Positions 18,159 to 31,300 of a stretch of 64,000 bases of DNA are shown one piece after another. The stretch comes from Saccharicrinis carchari. GTDB taxonomy: Bacteria; Bacteroidota; Bacteroidia; Bacteroidales; Marinilabiliaceae. Below the pieces are notes generated by a model that saw only the letters and a list, made by a program, of their open reading frames with translations, had not been told where the DNA came from and made no database searches. Each line of letters starts with the position of its first letter. Position 1 is the stretch's first letter. A program made the position numbers and the translations under genes. The DNA lies in contig NZ_FXTB01000001.1 of NCBI RefSeq assembly GCF_900182605.1, forward strand, positions 62,001-126,000. Direction: 5' to 3'.

Positions 18159-19265
18159 TTGAACGACCAACTTAAGCATAAAATGGCCCTTAGCCTGATA
18201 AAAGGTTTAGGCCCTAAACTAATAAGAAGTGTAGTTGCCTATCTGGGCGATGTAGAGGCTGTTTTTACTGAAAAAGAAAGGGTGCTAAGCAAGATACCCG
18301 GTATCGGTACACGACAGGCTTCGCTGATAGCCAATGCCCATCCCTGGGAGCGGGTGGCGCAGGAAATAGCTTTTATTCAAAAACACAATATTCAAACAAC
18401 ATTTTTTCTGGACGACGATTTTCCTGCACGGCTCAACAATTGTGAGGACGGCCCTGTGATGTTGTACAGAAAAGGTGAGCATATCCTGGGCGGACAAAAA
18501 GTGTTGTCGGTAGTGGGTACACGAAAGGTTACCGAGGAGGGGAAAAAGAATTGCCGTGATTTGATCCGCGATCTGGCGGCAAACCATCCCGACCTTGCCA
18601 TTGTAAGCGGATTGGCCTATGGGGTGGATATATGCGCCCACCGTGCCGCCTTGGAGTTTGGCCTCCCCACCATAGCGGTATTGGCGCATGGCCTCGATCG
18701 CATTTACCCGGCACTGCACCGCAGCGAAGCCACCGAGTTGCTACACCGGGGTGCCTTGCTCACCGAGTTTATGAGCGAAACCAACCCCGACAAACAAAAT
18801 TTTGTGAAACGAAACCGCATCGTGGCCGGCCTGTCCGATGCCACGGTGGTGGTAGAATCGGCAGCGAAAGGCGGTGCCCTGATTACGGCTCATCTGGCGC
18901 AATCCTACAATCGCGATGTGCTCGCTTTTCCGGGACGCGCCGACGATGAGTTTAGCCGGGGCTGCAACAAATTGATTAAAACCAATGTGGCGGCACTCAT
19001 CGAAAATGCAGCTGATTTGGAATACGCGCTAGGCTGGGAGGTAGAAGATCAAAGAGGGGAGGCACAACAACTCAATTTTTTTAACGAGCCTACCGGCGAA
19101 CTCGGTGTAATATTCAACCTAATCCGTAAGGAAAAAGTGGCATCGGTCAATTATCTGAGCATCAGCACAGGCATTCCTGTGGCCAAAATATCAACGCTCC
19201 TGCTGCAACTCGAGTTTGATGGCCTTCTTAAAAGCCTTCCCGGCAACATGTATCGTTGTTTGTAA
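18159..19265 (+). CDS. dprA: DNA-processing protein DprA
   Basis: A 368-residue cytoplasmic DprA/Smf protein, which binds incoming single-stranded DNA and loads RecA during natural transformation. An N-terminal SAM/HhH-like part contains IKGLGPKLIRSVVAYLG and KIPGIGTRQ; the central Rossmann-like domain has SVVGTRKVTEEGKKNC, VSGLAYGVDICAHRAAL and TFMSET-like and RNRIVAGLSDATVVVE stretches; a small winged-helix DML1-like domain closes the protein (about 300-368). The TTG start at 18159 keeps residues that align with the family N-terminus; an ATG at 18183 is the alternative. The gene is monocistronic. Confidence 0.94.
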   Translation: MNDQLKHKMALSLIKGLGPKLIRSVVAYLGDVEAVFTEKERVLSKIPGIGTRQASLIANAHPWERVAQEIAFIQKHNIQTTFFLDDDFPARLNNCEDGPVMLYRKGEHILGGQKVLSVVGTRKVTEEGKKNCRDLIRDLAANHPDLAIVSGLAYGVDICAHRAALEFGLPTIAVLAHGLDRIYPALHRSEATELLHRGALLTEFMSETNPDKQNFVKRNRIVAGLSDATVVVESAAKGGALITAHLAQSYNRDVLAFPGRADDEFSRGCNKLIKTNVAALIENAADLEYALGWEVEDQRGEAQQLNFFNEPTGELGVIFNLIRKEKVASVNYLSISTGIPVAKISTLLLQLEFDGLLKSLPGNMYRCL

Positions 19266-19385
19266 TGCAAAAAGGCAGATTTATCAAAAAGAAATGAGCA
19301 TTTGGCAAACATTTATTAACAATTACCGTAGAAATGCCTAAGCATGCTTTTCATCGCAGCCTATTGGGACTAAAACTATATAAGG

Positions 19386-22300
19386 ATGAGCAACTATAAC
19401 TCACACACGCCTAATACAATTACGCTCAATCGTAGGGTCATACGGTTGGTTTTTTTTGTTGTTTTATTTTTGGGAATCGCAAACCTTGGTGTTTCACAAA
19501 CCATATATACATGTGGTAAAGGATCGCTTACCGGGTTAGAAGTATTGGCACAGGCACAGGATGTAGTGGGTAATTCAATGCCCGCTGGGCATGCCAACAG
19601 TGGATCGTGGAATGCACCAGGTATAACAATCAATGATAACGGCACCAACGATGCCACCGATGACGTAGTAAATACGCCTCCATCAGCTGGCAGTCCCTAC
19701 ACCCTTACCTGGACACATTCCGGAGGAGCAGTTTATACCGTTCAGCTAATAGTAACAAGTGCCGTTACAATAAATTCATTTGTGGCAGATACCCCTGCGC
19801 CTTGCGGTGCAAATTATAATGCCCAAGTTACCATAGATATAACCGGAGGTAGCAGTCCGTATAATTATGAGATTTCTCGTGTGCCGGATCCAAATTATTC
19901 CGGCACAAAAGGTGCGGGGCTAACTAGTATTAACTTTGGACTACAAACAACGGATAGAACTTACAGCCTGATAAACCTTACAGATGCTAACGGATGCGAG
20001 CCTTCTGGATTGCCAATGGATGCTGCTTTTACGCTAAGTTCTCCTCCCAACGCTCTTAACGTAGCAGGAGCGAATGATTGCACTCCTAATTCGTTAAATC
20101 TTTCCCTTGCATCGCCCGAGGCAGGTGTCACTTATTATTTACACGAAGCAACTACTGGTAGGATAGCCGGCAGTGAGTGTTCGGCTGCTCCCTACACATG
20201 GTCGCCTTCTGCAGCAGGTTCCTACACCATTTATGCCGAGAATACTTGTGGAGGGGCAGATGTATTAATGCTTGGAGGTCCTTTTGAGTTAACATCGCCA
20301 CCAAGCTCTTATGCTGTTAGCATTGTAGAGGCCGCACCACATTGTGCCGGTAATAGTTATACGGTACGATTGGAAGGGACAGAAACCGGTGTTACCTATA
20401 CGCTACGGAATCCTCTAAATAATCCCATAGCTACCTTAGTTGGTGATGGAAATCTCAGGAGTTTTGCAACCAGGGTATTGGCAACAAGCGGAAATTATAG
20501 TGTTACAGCAAGTAGAGGTGGATGTGTTTCAAATATGATTAACACCGTATCTATTGGAGCACTTCCTTCTATTCATAATCTTACAGGGGGTTCGGTTTGT
20601 CAGGGCAATAGCCTTACGGTGAGTTTGGCAAGTAGCACCGCAGGGGTAAATTATACCTTAACTTACGATGATGGTACCTCGGTGTCGGATATAGAAACAA
20701 TTACGCCACCCACCACCACCTTTAATCCGGTGACAGGGGTTGGCGATTACTATGTGGTGGCACAGGCAGCCAATGGCTGTAGGGCTGATATGAACGGAAT
20801 AGCGCGTGTTAACGAGCTTCCAACCGCTTTGCAGTTAAACGTACAGGGCAATGATTGCCCCGCGGGTGAAGTTTCCATTGGTACGGTAGCAAACCCTACC
20901 GAGGGGCCTGCCACAACTTACGTGTTGATGCGCGACGGGGCAGATCTTTTTTCGCTTTCCGGTAACAACGGAGTATTAAACTTTGGAGAGCAAACGACTG
21001 CCGGTAAATATACCGTTAGAGCCGAAAGAGGTTTGTGTTCACAGGTTATGACCGGTTCGCTTCAGATTTACGAGGAGCCCAATGTTTTGATATTTTCTGC
21101 CAATAAAACAAAATATTGCGCTTCGGAACCCTTAAGCGGTGTGGATTTGACGGTAACAAATGTGGATGGTCCGGGGATAGAGTATCAATTGCAGCGGCAG
21201 AATGGAGCAGCATGGGACAATGTAGGCGGGGTACGTATTGGCGGAGTGGGAACTAATATCGTCTGGTCGAACCAAACGGCTGGGGTGTACCGCGTAATGG
21301 CAAGCAATATAGGTGGGTGTAACCTTGAAATGAGCAATAGGCTCACCATAGATGTAACACCACTTCCTACAGCAAGCATAGCGGCTCAGCTTCCCGTCCG
21401 AAGGTGTGCAAATGTGGCAGGCACCTTCACCTTAAACGTTACCCTCACCGGCAATGCCCCGTTTAATTTCGATATTGTGGACGATAAGGGTAACAACATT
21501 GTAAATGTGGTAAATTCAAACCTCTCCACCTATACCTTAAATGTAAATCCGGCCGATGCACAAACTACCTATAGTGTAATTAACCTGACAGATGCGGCCA
21601 GTTGCTCCCCTGTTGCAGGAACTAATACAGCAACAGTGTATGTAGATCCTGTTCCCACCATTACTTTTTCACCGGCTAATCCCGAAGTTTGTATCGGGTC
21701 ACCCATAACTATTCAGGCTAATGGAGCAGGGGGGGGAACTTACTTTTGGAGCGATGGCTTAGGGAATAATCAGAATATCAATATATCTCCCAGTGCAACG
21801 GATACTTATACGGTTACAGCTACTACCCCACAGGGTTGTTTTGATAGTGCTCCTATTACGGTGGTGGTGAACCCATTGCCGGTATTAACTTTTGATACGC
21901 CCGGTAGTAAATATGAGTATTGCGAGAACGATGGACTGGTGTCCTTGACCGGTAATCAGGCCGGGGCTACATTTAGCGGACAAGGTGTGGCCGTTGGCGG
22001 AGGTATCTTCGACCCCGACCCGGCTTCTTTGGATGCCAATATTCCGTTTAAGGCGGTGATTGGTGTCAATCCTATAACTTATCAATATACGGATACCAAA
22101 GGTTGCTTTAATCGTATTACCAAAGATATCATCGTAAATTCTGTGCCTGTTGTTAGTATAAACGGACTTGCAACTACCTATTGTGCCGATGCGGGCGTTG
22201 TTAACTTTAACGGTTTCCCCGATGGATCGGCTCCCGGATCAAACGGAAGATTTGAAGTGCTCGGTTCACCCAGTGGTGAGGGCGTATGGTGGGACGAAGG

Positions 22301-25300
22301 AACACCTGCAGGTGCCGGATCTATTGACGTGGGGGCGGCACTCACCAATATAGGACCTAAAACCATAACCGTACGCTATACCTACTCCGACCCTAACACT
22401 TGTGCGGCCTTTGTAGACCAGCAGGTTACTTTGCTGCCCGACTTAAATACCAACCTTAGCATTAACGGCTTACCTGCAACACTTTGCGAAACAGCTGCCC
22501 CTGTAACTTTAACGCCTTACTTAAACGGGTCATCGCTATTGCCCTTACCGGCTGGCGCAAGTGTAACATTTACAGGACCTGGTGCCAGTATTACCAATAA
22601 TGCCGATGGTACAGCTACCTTTAGCCCTACCTTGGCAGGAGCCGGTAACCATACCATTACCATGGATTATACCGATGCGGCTGGTTGTTCGGGTGCTGCC
22701 ACGGCGACAATTCAAATTGGAACACCTCTGGATGTTCCGGGATTGGCAACGGAATATTGCTCCTCGGATAACGGACCGTATTTGCTTTTAGGAAGTATAA
22801 ATGGTGCACCTGCTGTGCCCAACGATGGAACAACATTTACAGTGCTTGCCCCCGATGGAACAACGGTGGTACCGGATGCACCTAATGGTACTTATAATTT
22901 TATCCCTTCTGTATTATTTGGTACCCCTGGCTATGGACCCGGAACCTATCGGGTAATCTATAGATATGAGGATACTTCAGGTGGTGGCTGTATAAATACC
23001 TTAACTACTGAGGTAGAAATTATAGAAGAATTAAATCCTGATTTTACAATTGGGGGAGATCCCTACGCCACTGCACAAAGTAATTATTGTATCGACGATG
23101 CCGCGGCAACATTGTTAGGTAGTATTGATTTGAGGACGCCCGCTAATGGCGGCAAGGCCGTAGGAAACGTTTTTACCAGTTTTACGGGGAATGGTGTAAG
23201 CGGAAATGGTATTTCCGGCGGGTTTTTTAATCCGGGTCATTCTTCTGTAGATCACAATAATCCCAATACAATTACGCACACCGTAATTCATACGGTTAAT
23301 GGTAAAAGCTGTCCAAGCCCCATAAAAACATTTAATGTTTCCGTGCCATTGGTAGATGTGGGTATCAGCAATTTAAGTGCTACCGGAACGTATTGTGCCA
23401 ATGAGGGTACTTCGGTACTTAATGTAAATGGAACGGATGCTAGCGATGGAAAGGCAGTATTTTATGCTACCAAAGGCGGTAGCCCCACACCATTTTTAGA
23501 GGATAATAAGGATAATACGGCCACTATCAATCCCGGTATTGGCGCAGGTGTGTACGAAATAACCATGGTGTTTACACAAACGCCTGCTAAAGGGGGCTGT
23601 GCCAAAACAGTGATAGAAACTGTTGAGGTATTGGCCGATAATCCGGTTACTTTTGCCGGAGTTACTGAGAATCAAAATATTTGTTTGTCTTCTTCCACTA
23701 TTACTTTACGAGGAGATATGCCAAGTGGAGGAATAGGTAATTTTACCATTACGCCCAATATTGCAGGAGCGATAAGCAATGTGGGTACAGATGATCTGGG
23801 TAATCCGGTTGTTGTGGATGATGGTGTTGCTATTTTAGATCCGGCCACATTGGCAATCGGCCCTTATAATATTCGTTACGAATACGTAAATGCAGCGGGG
23901 TGCAGCACATTTAAGGAAAAGACAATCCATATTGTGGGTGCACCTACCGATATATTTGACATAACCGTTAAAGATAAAAATGGAAATGACTTTGGTGCAT
24001 ATTGTATTGATGATGCTCCAGCCAGTAAAGGTGTTTATTTAGGATTAAAAGGTTCGAGTAGTGGGGTGACCTATGAACTTTTACGTGGTGGAGTCAGCAT
24101 TAGTCCAACTAAGGTAGAGTACGTTGGCGATGGTCTGCCATTTTTCTTTGAGGATGCTTCGGGTAATGAAATTTTATTTACCCAGGAAGGATTTTATACG
24201 GTAAGTGCTTCACAGGTTTCATGTGATGGCATGATGAACGGCAGTGTTCTTGTTGAACAGTATGAACTGGTTTTGCAGGAGGTATCCAAAAAGCATATTA
24301 CCTGCATTGGGGCAAACGATGGAGAAGTGAACCTAAAAACAAACGGAGGTAGTGGTTCGTATGAGTATTCCATCAACGCTGGCGCAAGCTGGCAAGCTTC
24401 GCCCAAGTTTACAGGTCTTGCTTCCGGTAACCATGTTTTCTCAGTAAGGGATTTATCGTCAGCGGCTTGTGAAAAAATAAATGTATTAACGGTTAAGATT
24501 GATGAGCCATCGGCCATTGTTATTACCGAAGATGTAGCATTACGCAAAAACGTGGGTTGCGTACCCTGCACAGCCGGAGTGGATTGCGAAGGAAGCGCAA
24601 GAATCGCCATTACCGGAGGTACAGCCGATTTTGCAACGTATCCAGGGGTGGGCTACGATATCTCTTGGTCAACAGGCGGAACAGATTTTACAGAAATAAT
24701 GATGCCAGCTGGTAATCATAGCGTTACGGTTACGGATGGTAATGGCTGTGTACAATCTATCAACGTAACGATAGATGCTAACCCGGCATTGACCTTAAGT
24801 GAAGATCTGACTTTACATTTGAACAATGTATGCAATGGAGGAAACACAGGTTCGTATGTGGTTACGGCTTCCGGTGGTTCGGGTGCTTATCAATTTGCAC
24901 TTACTGATCCGGCTACTCCGCCAACAACTTGGCAGGAAAGTAATTATGGTGCTGCTGGGGATCAATATCAAGTAAATAATCTTGTCGCAAACACCTACAC
25001 ACTTTGGGTGAGGGATCGTAATCCCAACTACCAAAGATGTTATACCCAGGTAGATGTACCCATTGTAATTACGGAACCCGCTGCCTTAACATTGGTAGAG
25101 GAAGCTCAAACCGGTATCACTTGTAACGGTGCTAGCGACGGAAGTTTTATAGTAAGGGCATCGGGCGGAAGTTCAGCTACTTACGAGTTTACACAAACCG
25201 ACCCTGCCTTGGGTGGAAGTGTTTGGTTGCCGGCAAACGATGGTACTGACGGGTTTATCGTTTCAGGAATAGGAGCAGGGACTTATACGGTTTGGATGCA

Positions 25301-28300
25301 AGATGCAACAAACCCCATCTGTGCCTATACCTCTGTAAGTGTTACGCTTAACGATGTAGCTGCCCTAAGTTATTTACTAGATGAACATACCCATGTGAAG
25401 TGTAAAGGCAATGCTACCGGGCGACTGGAGGTTACAGCGCAAGGAGGGAGCGGTAGTTATGTTTACCAGTGGGAGGATGCCTTGGGAACCGTAATTTCAA
25501 CCGATAAATTTGCCGAAAATTTGGTAGCTGGTGACTATTACCTGACTATCACCGATGTACTTCCTACCAGTTGTGCTCCGTTAACACATACTTTTATTAT
25601 CACCGAACCACTTGATGCACTGGGCGTCAATATGGTGGCAATCAAGGATAACGATTGCAATGCCACATCCAACGGAAGTATTACGGTTGATGTGATAGGT
25701 GGCACGGCACCTTATACGATTACCTGGAGCAATGGTGTTGTAAATACGGAAATACTTTCCGGATTAAAACCGGGGAATTATAGCCTGAACGTTACGGATG
25801 CGAATGGCTGTGCTTATACTAATGCAAGCACACCTTATGTGGTGGATGAGTTGAACGCCATAACACTGGTTACGGCTTCGGATATTTTAGTGCATAATTT
25901 ATGTTTTGGCGATAATAACGGTTCTATTGAATTGCAGGTGGCAGGTGGTTCGGGTGAATATGAGTTCCGTTTACAAGGAACCGAAATCAGAGACTGGGTA
26001 AACCCGGTTCCGGCCAATTCCGATACCTATAGATTTAGCAATTTAATTGCGGGTACTTACGAAGTGTTGGTAAGAGATGCCTCAAACACATCTTGCGAAT
26101 ATTCCCTGGGTTCTTATACGATTACCCAACCCGGGCAACTCACATTAGCCAGTGACCCTGTTACGGGCAAAGGTGACGTAACTTGCTATGGAGATAATGA
26201 TGGTTTTATAACTATTAGTGCATCAGGAGGTTCCGGCGATTATGATTATAGTGTAAACAATGGTTTAAGCTGGACAGATATTGCACAAATCAATACCCAT
26301 ACTTTCTCTAACCTATTCAAGGGTACTTATCAGATTAAGGTGAGAGATTTTAATAATCCAACTTGTGTTTCAGCAACCACCTTGCTTATTGATGTGAATC
26401 AACCGGATCAAGTTAAAGCAACGGTGGTAGGTAAAACCAATGCGAGCTGTTTTACGGGTAATGACGGAACGGTAACGCTTGCAGCGCAAGGAGGAAGCGG
26501 TAATTATGATTACTATTGTGTGGAGGAGAATATCTGGCAAAACAATAATGTGTTTACCTTACCAAAGGGTACATATACCTTCCAGGTGCAGGATAAAACC
26601 GTTCCGGGATGCATATCTTCACCAACCCCATCCGTTACGGTAGGTTCTCCACTCGATTTTATAACGGCCGTCCCTGTGGTAAAAAATATCACTTGTAACG
26701 GTGCTGCAGACGGAAGTATCACATTCAATACCACGTTTACTAATGGCTCTGCAGGTTTGTTCGAGTATTCTATCGACAATGGTCTTACCTACGCTGTGTC
26801 GCCCCTTATTGGTTTGGCTGCAGGTACTTACACGGTTATGGTACGCGATGGCAACAACCCAGCTTGCGAGAAAACCTTACCCGCAACGGTTACCATCACA
26901 GAACCAGCGGCTTTAAGCTATACCTTGGATAAGCTAACAGATGTGCAATGTAAAGGGGAGAGCAACGGTGAAATTGAAATCTCAATATCAGGTGGAACTG
27001 CGCCATACACTTATCAATGGTCGGGAATAAGCGATGCCAAGGGAGGCAAAACAGCTATGCCAACAGGTTTAAGCAAAGGAAATTACAGCGTATCTATCAC
27101 GGATAATAATGGATGTGCTATTCTGCCATTACCATCATTTACAGTGGATGAACCGGCAGAAATTGTGGCCGATTACACTGCAACGCATATTGCCATAGGT
27201 GGACAAAGTACGGGTTCTATTGTGATCAACAATATTACAGGTGGGCCAACAACACGTTACGATGTGGTTTGGGACGATGGTTCTACCAATTTATCCAGAA
27301 CGAATTTACCGGAAGGTAATTACTATTTTACGGTGAATGTGCGCGACGCAGCAAATAACATATTATGCTCTCGCAGATACGACGTTAGCCTAATAGATCA
27401 ATCGGCTCCGCTCGATTTTACGCTCAAAGGCACCGATGCCCTCTGCTATGGAAATAATGGAAAAATAGAGATTACCGTTACATCGGGTAATCCGGATTAC
27501 CAAATGAGTTGGCGTAAAGCGGGCGTATTGATTGGCTCGCATACTACAAGTAATATAAATCATGTGGTAAACTTACCCTATGGTGTGTACGAAGTAACTG
27601 TTATAGATAATGTGGGTGCTAATGTAACCAAAACAGTAACCATCGATCAGCCCGATGACTTTACTTTGAATGCGTATGCCATCGACGATAAGATTTGTTT
27701 TGGCGATTTGGCCAGGATAAGGGTGGATATTACCGGGGATGCGTGGGATAATGCCGCAGCGCCGCAAGGTGACGCCTTTACGGTGAGCTGGATCGATCCC
27801 GATGGATTGATGATAGCCAATGGTTTATATTCGGCCGAGGCCACGCAGGATAACTTATCTAAATCAGGCAACTATACGGTTAATGTATTCCATAACGCTA
27901 ATGCATCTTGCGTTAAATCGGCTGTTGTAACGGTTAGCAATCCGCAACCATTGGGCATCACATCTACAGTCAAGGATGTGACCTGCTTTGGCGGTAGCGA
28001 TGGGCAAATCAGTGTTGTGGCCACAGGTCGCCCTGCCGGACATGGGTTTAGTTACACCTGGGAAGTGGATTATGGAAGCGGATGGACAGTTTTAGGTGGC
28101 GAAACAGGCGCTACCATCAAAGATAAAACGGCTGCTTTGTATAGGGTTACGGTGCAATCAACCAGCACGGTTTGTAGCTATACTTCCGCGGCCATTCAAA
28201 TCCAGCAGCCTGACAAAGTACAGGCGAATGTTACACACGCCGACATCATAACCTGTAATGGGGATGATTCCGGAGTGATACAGTTAACCAATATTAATGG

Positions 28301-31300
28301 AGGAACTGCGCCGTATAGGTATGTGTTGAATGGGGGAGAGCTTGCCTTGCCAGCCGGCGTAAGCAATTATACCATCGATAAGCTGGTATCGCAAAATTAC
28401 ACCTTAAGGTTAAAGGATGTAAACGGATGTGAAAGCGATGTGTATTCGGTAAATATTGATGAGCCGGAAGAGCTAAAACTGAATATTAACACGGGCACCA
28501 TTGATTGCGAAACTGTTAACTCAGGCGAAATTACACTTACCGTACAGGGTGGAAGAATGGATGCAAGCGGAAATCAACGCTATTTGGTAACGGCCAGTCC
28601 CGACGGTAAAGCAGATATCGTTTTGCCCATTATAATTAACAATACGGGAGTGGCCATGTCGGTGAATAGCCCGTTGTTGCAAAATTTGCCGGCCAACCGT
28701 TATGTGATTAGTGTTAAGGATCTTAACTCCAATGCGATAAATAAATGTTATGTATCCGAAGTAGTTATTCTGGAGCATATCAAGGCCACAGCCGATATTA
28801 ACGAGGCCACTTGTTTTGGGGTGAACAACGGAAGTATCCAAAACGTACAGATCACAGGTGCTTCTTCAAATATCACCTATTCGTGGAGTTCACCTGATGG
28901 AGGTACAGGCATCGACAATGCCAATCTGGATCAAACAGGATTGTCCAACGGAACTTACAGGTTAAGCATAGTAGATGTAGATAGGGGGGGCTGCTCAGTG
29001 AGTTTCGATTTTGTGGTAGATTATAAAAATACCATAACAATCAACGGAACCGTTTCCGATGTGATATGTAACGGACAAAGTTCCGGAGCCATTATTATTA
29101 AACCTGAGGGAATTGGAGTAGGCACATCTTACAATTGGAGTGGGCCGGCCGGATATACTTTTACCGACAATACCACGGCCAATCAAAGTAATTTACCACA
29201 GGGTAGCTATACGCTTGCAATTGAAACTACTTTAGATGGTGAGCAATGCCTTGCCTCTCAAAGTTTTACAGTAAATGAACCTGCGGCAATCACGTACAAT
29301 GCTTATTTTGAATATACGGATTGCGATCCTTACCAGCGTACGCTAAAAGTAGAAAATGTAGTCGGGGGTACAGGTGAGTATAACTACACATGGAATGGCC
29401 CGGCATTTAATCCGGTTGTACCTGCAAACCCAACCGAAGTGTTGATTGAAAAAGGAGGAACCTACACCATCACTGTTAAGGATAAAAACCTTTGTGCGGT
29501 TAGTAAAGATGTTTTTGTACCCGGGGAGTTGAGCATTGTTTCTAATATCAGTCATATTAAATGTAACAATGGCAACAATGGAGCTATCGACATCACCGAT
29601 GTCTTAGGCGGTTCGGGAGCTTACAGTTTTGCCTGGACAGGCCCGGCTGGTTTTGTTTCCACGCTAAGAAATATTGATAATTTAAGGGCAGGAACCTACG
29701 ATTTACGTATCACCGATTTAAATGAAAATGTGGGCGGCGTGAATTGCTATAGAGACTATACCTTTGTTGTAACTGAACCGCAAGCTATTGCAATTTCACC
29801 AACAGTAGTTAATGTATCGTGTTATGGCCGCAACGATGGCCAAATCGAGATCGGTGTGTTGGGCGGTACAGCTCCTTACAAGTATAACTGGAGTCCGGTA
29901 GTGGGCACCAACGCAGCTAATGCCAAAAATCAGTATAATTTACCTGCAGACGACTATACGCTTACCGTTACCGATGCCAATAATTGTGTTACCAGCCTTA
30001 CCATTTCCGTGGTTCAGGATCCGGAAATACAACTGTCGGCTACTGTGGTGGATACCCAATGCGACGGTACCAACGGACAAATTGACCTGACAGTTACAGG
30101 CGGTTCCGGTGTAGTGGCTGATTATAAATACAACTGGAGCTCCCTGCTGGGAACAGGGCTAAGTAACACAGCCGAAGATCAAACCGGCTTAACAGGTGGT
30201 GTTTATACCGTGGTGTTTACAGATACACACAACGGCAGAAGCTGTAGCGAGGAACTTTCTGTGGTGCTTACGCATCCCATTAAAGTAATTAACACCGCTA
30301 TTACACCCGTTAATTGTTCAGGTAACGATAATGGAGCCATTACCTTTGATGTAACAGGTGGCGACGGTAATTACAGCTATCTGTGGAGTGTTGTGCCCGG
30401 TTCGGGTGGCAACCCCTTGCGTTTGGATATCAATGGCAAAAACCAAAGCGGACTAAGCGAGGGGAAATATCAGGTGGTGATTACCGATGGAAGAACTGAC
30501 CCTGCCGGAACGGATTGTGCCATCACAGAAATTTTTGAGGTGAAGGCCAGTACAGGATTGGTTGTAGCAGTAAGCGAGTTTGAATCCAATATGTGCTATG
30601 GTGAACCAACGGGTAGACTAGAGGCCAGCGTATCAGGCGGCTCAGGAAATTATGAGTATAAATGGGACGGCATTGTGGGTACATCAATCCATGATAACCT
30701 GACTCAGGGTGTTTATCAGTTAGAGGTGACCGATTTAAACCTGCATTGCAAATTTATACAATCCTACGAAATCAATGGCCCTGATGCACCTATCACCGCA
30801 ACCATCGATATTACGGATGTGCTATGCCATGGCGAGGCCACCGGCGAAATAAACGTATCGGTATTAGGCGGCACGGTTGCCATGGGCGGCGATTATACCT
30901 ATCAATGGAGCGGACCTTCAACTGCTGTTGGAAGTAATCCGGGTAATTTATTGGCCGGAATATACGATCTTAAAATAATCGATGACGAAGCTTGTGAGCT
31001 GGACGTATCCAACATTGAAATAAAGCAACCGGTAAGCCACGTAAATCTTACTAACCCCGTAATTACAAATGTAACTACCGTAGGTGGAAGCGATGGCAGT
31101 ATAAGCGTGGATGTGACCGGTGGCATAGCGCCGTATACCTATCAATGGTACAATGGCAGTAATAATCCAATCGGAGTAAATGACAGGGTTCAGCCTAATT
31201 TAAGTGCCGATACCTATCGGGTGGTGGTTACTGATAACAACGGATGTACTTTTGAGCTTACCGGCTTAACAGTGGTACAGCCCGGTGCTGCCCTTGGTTT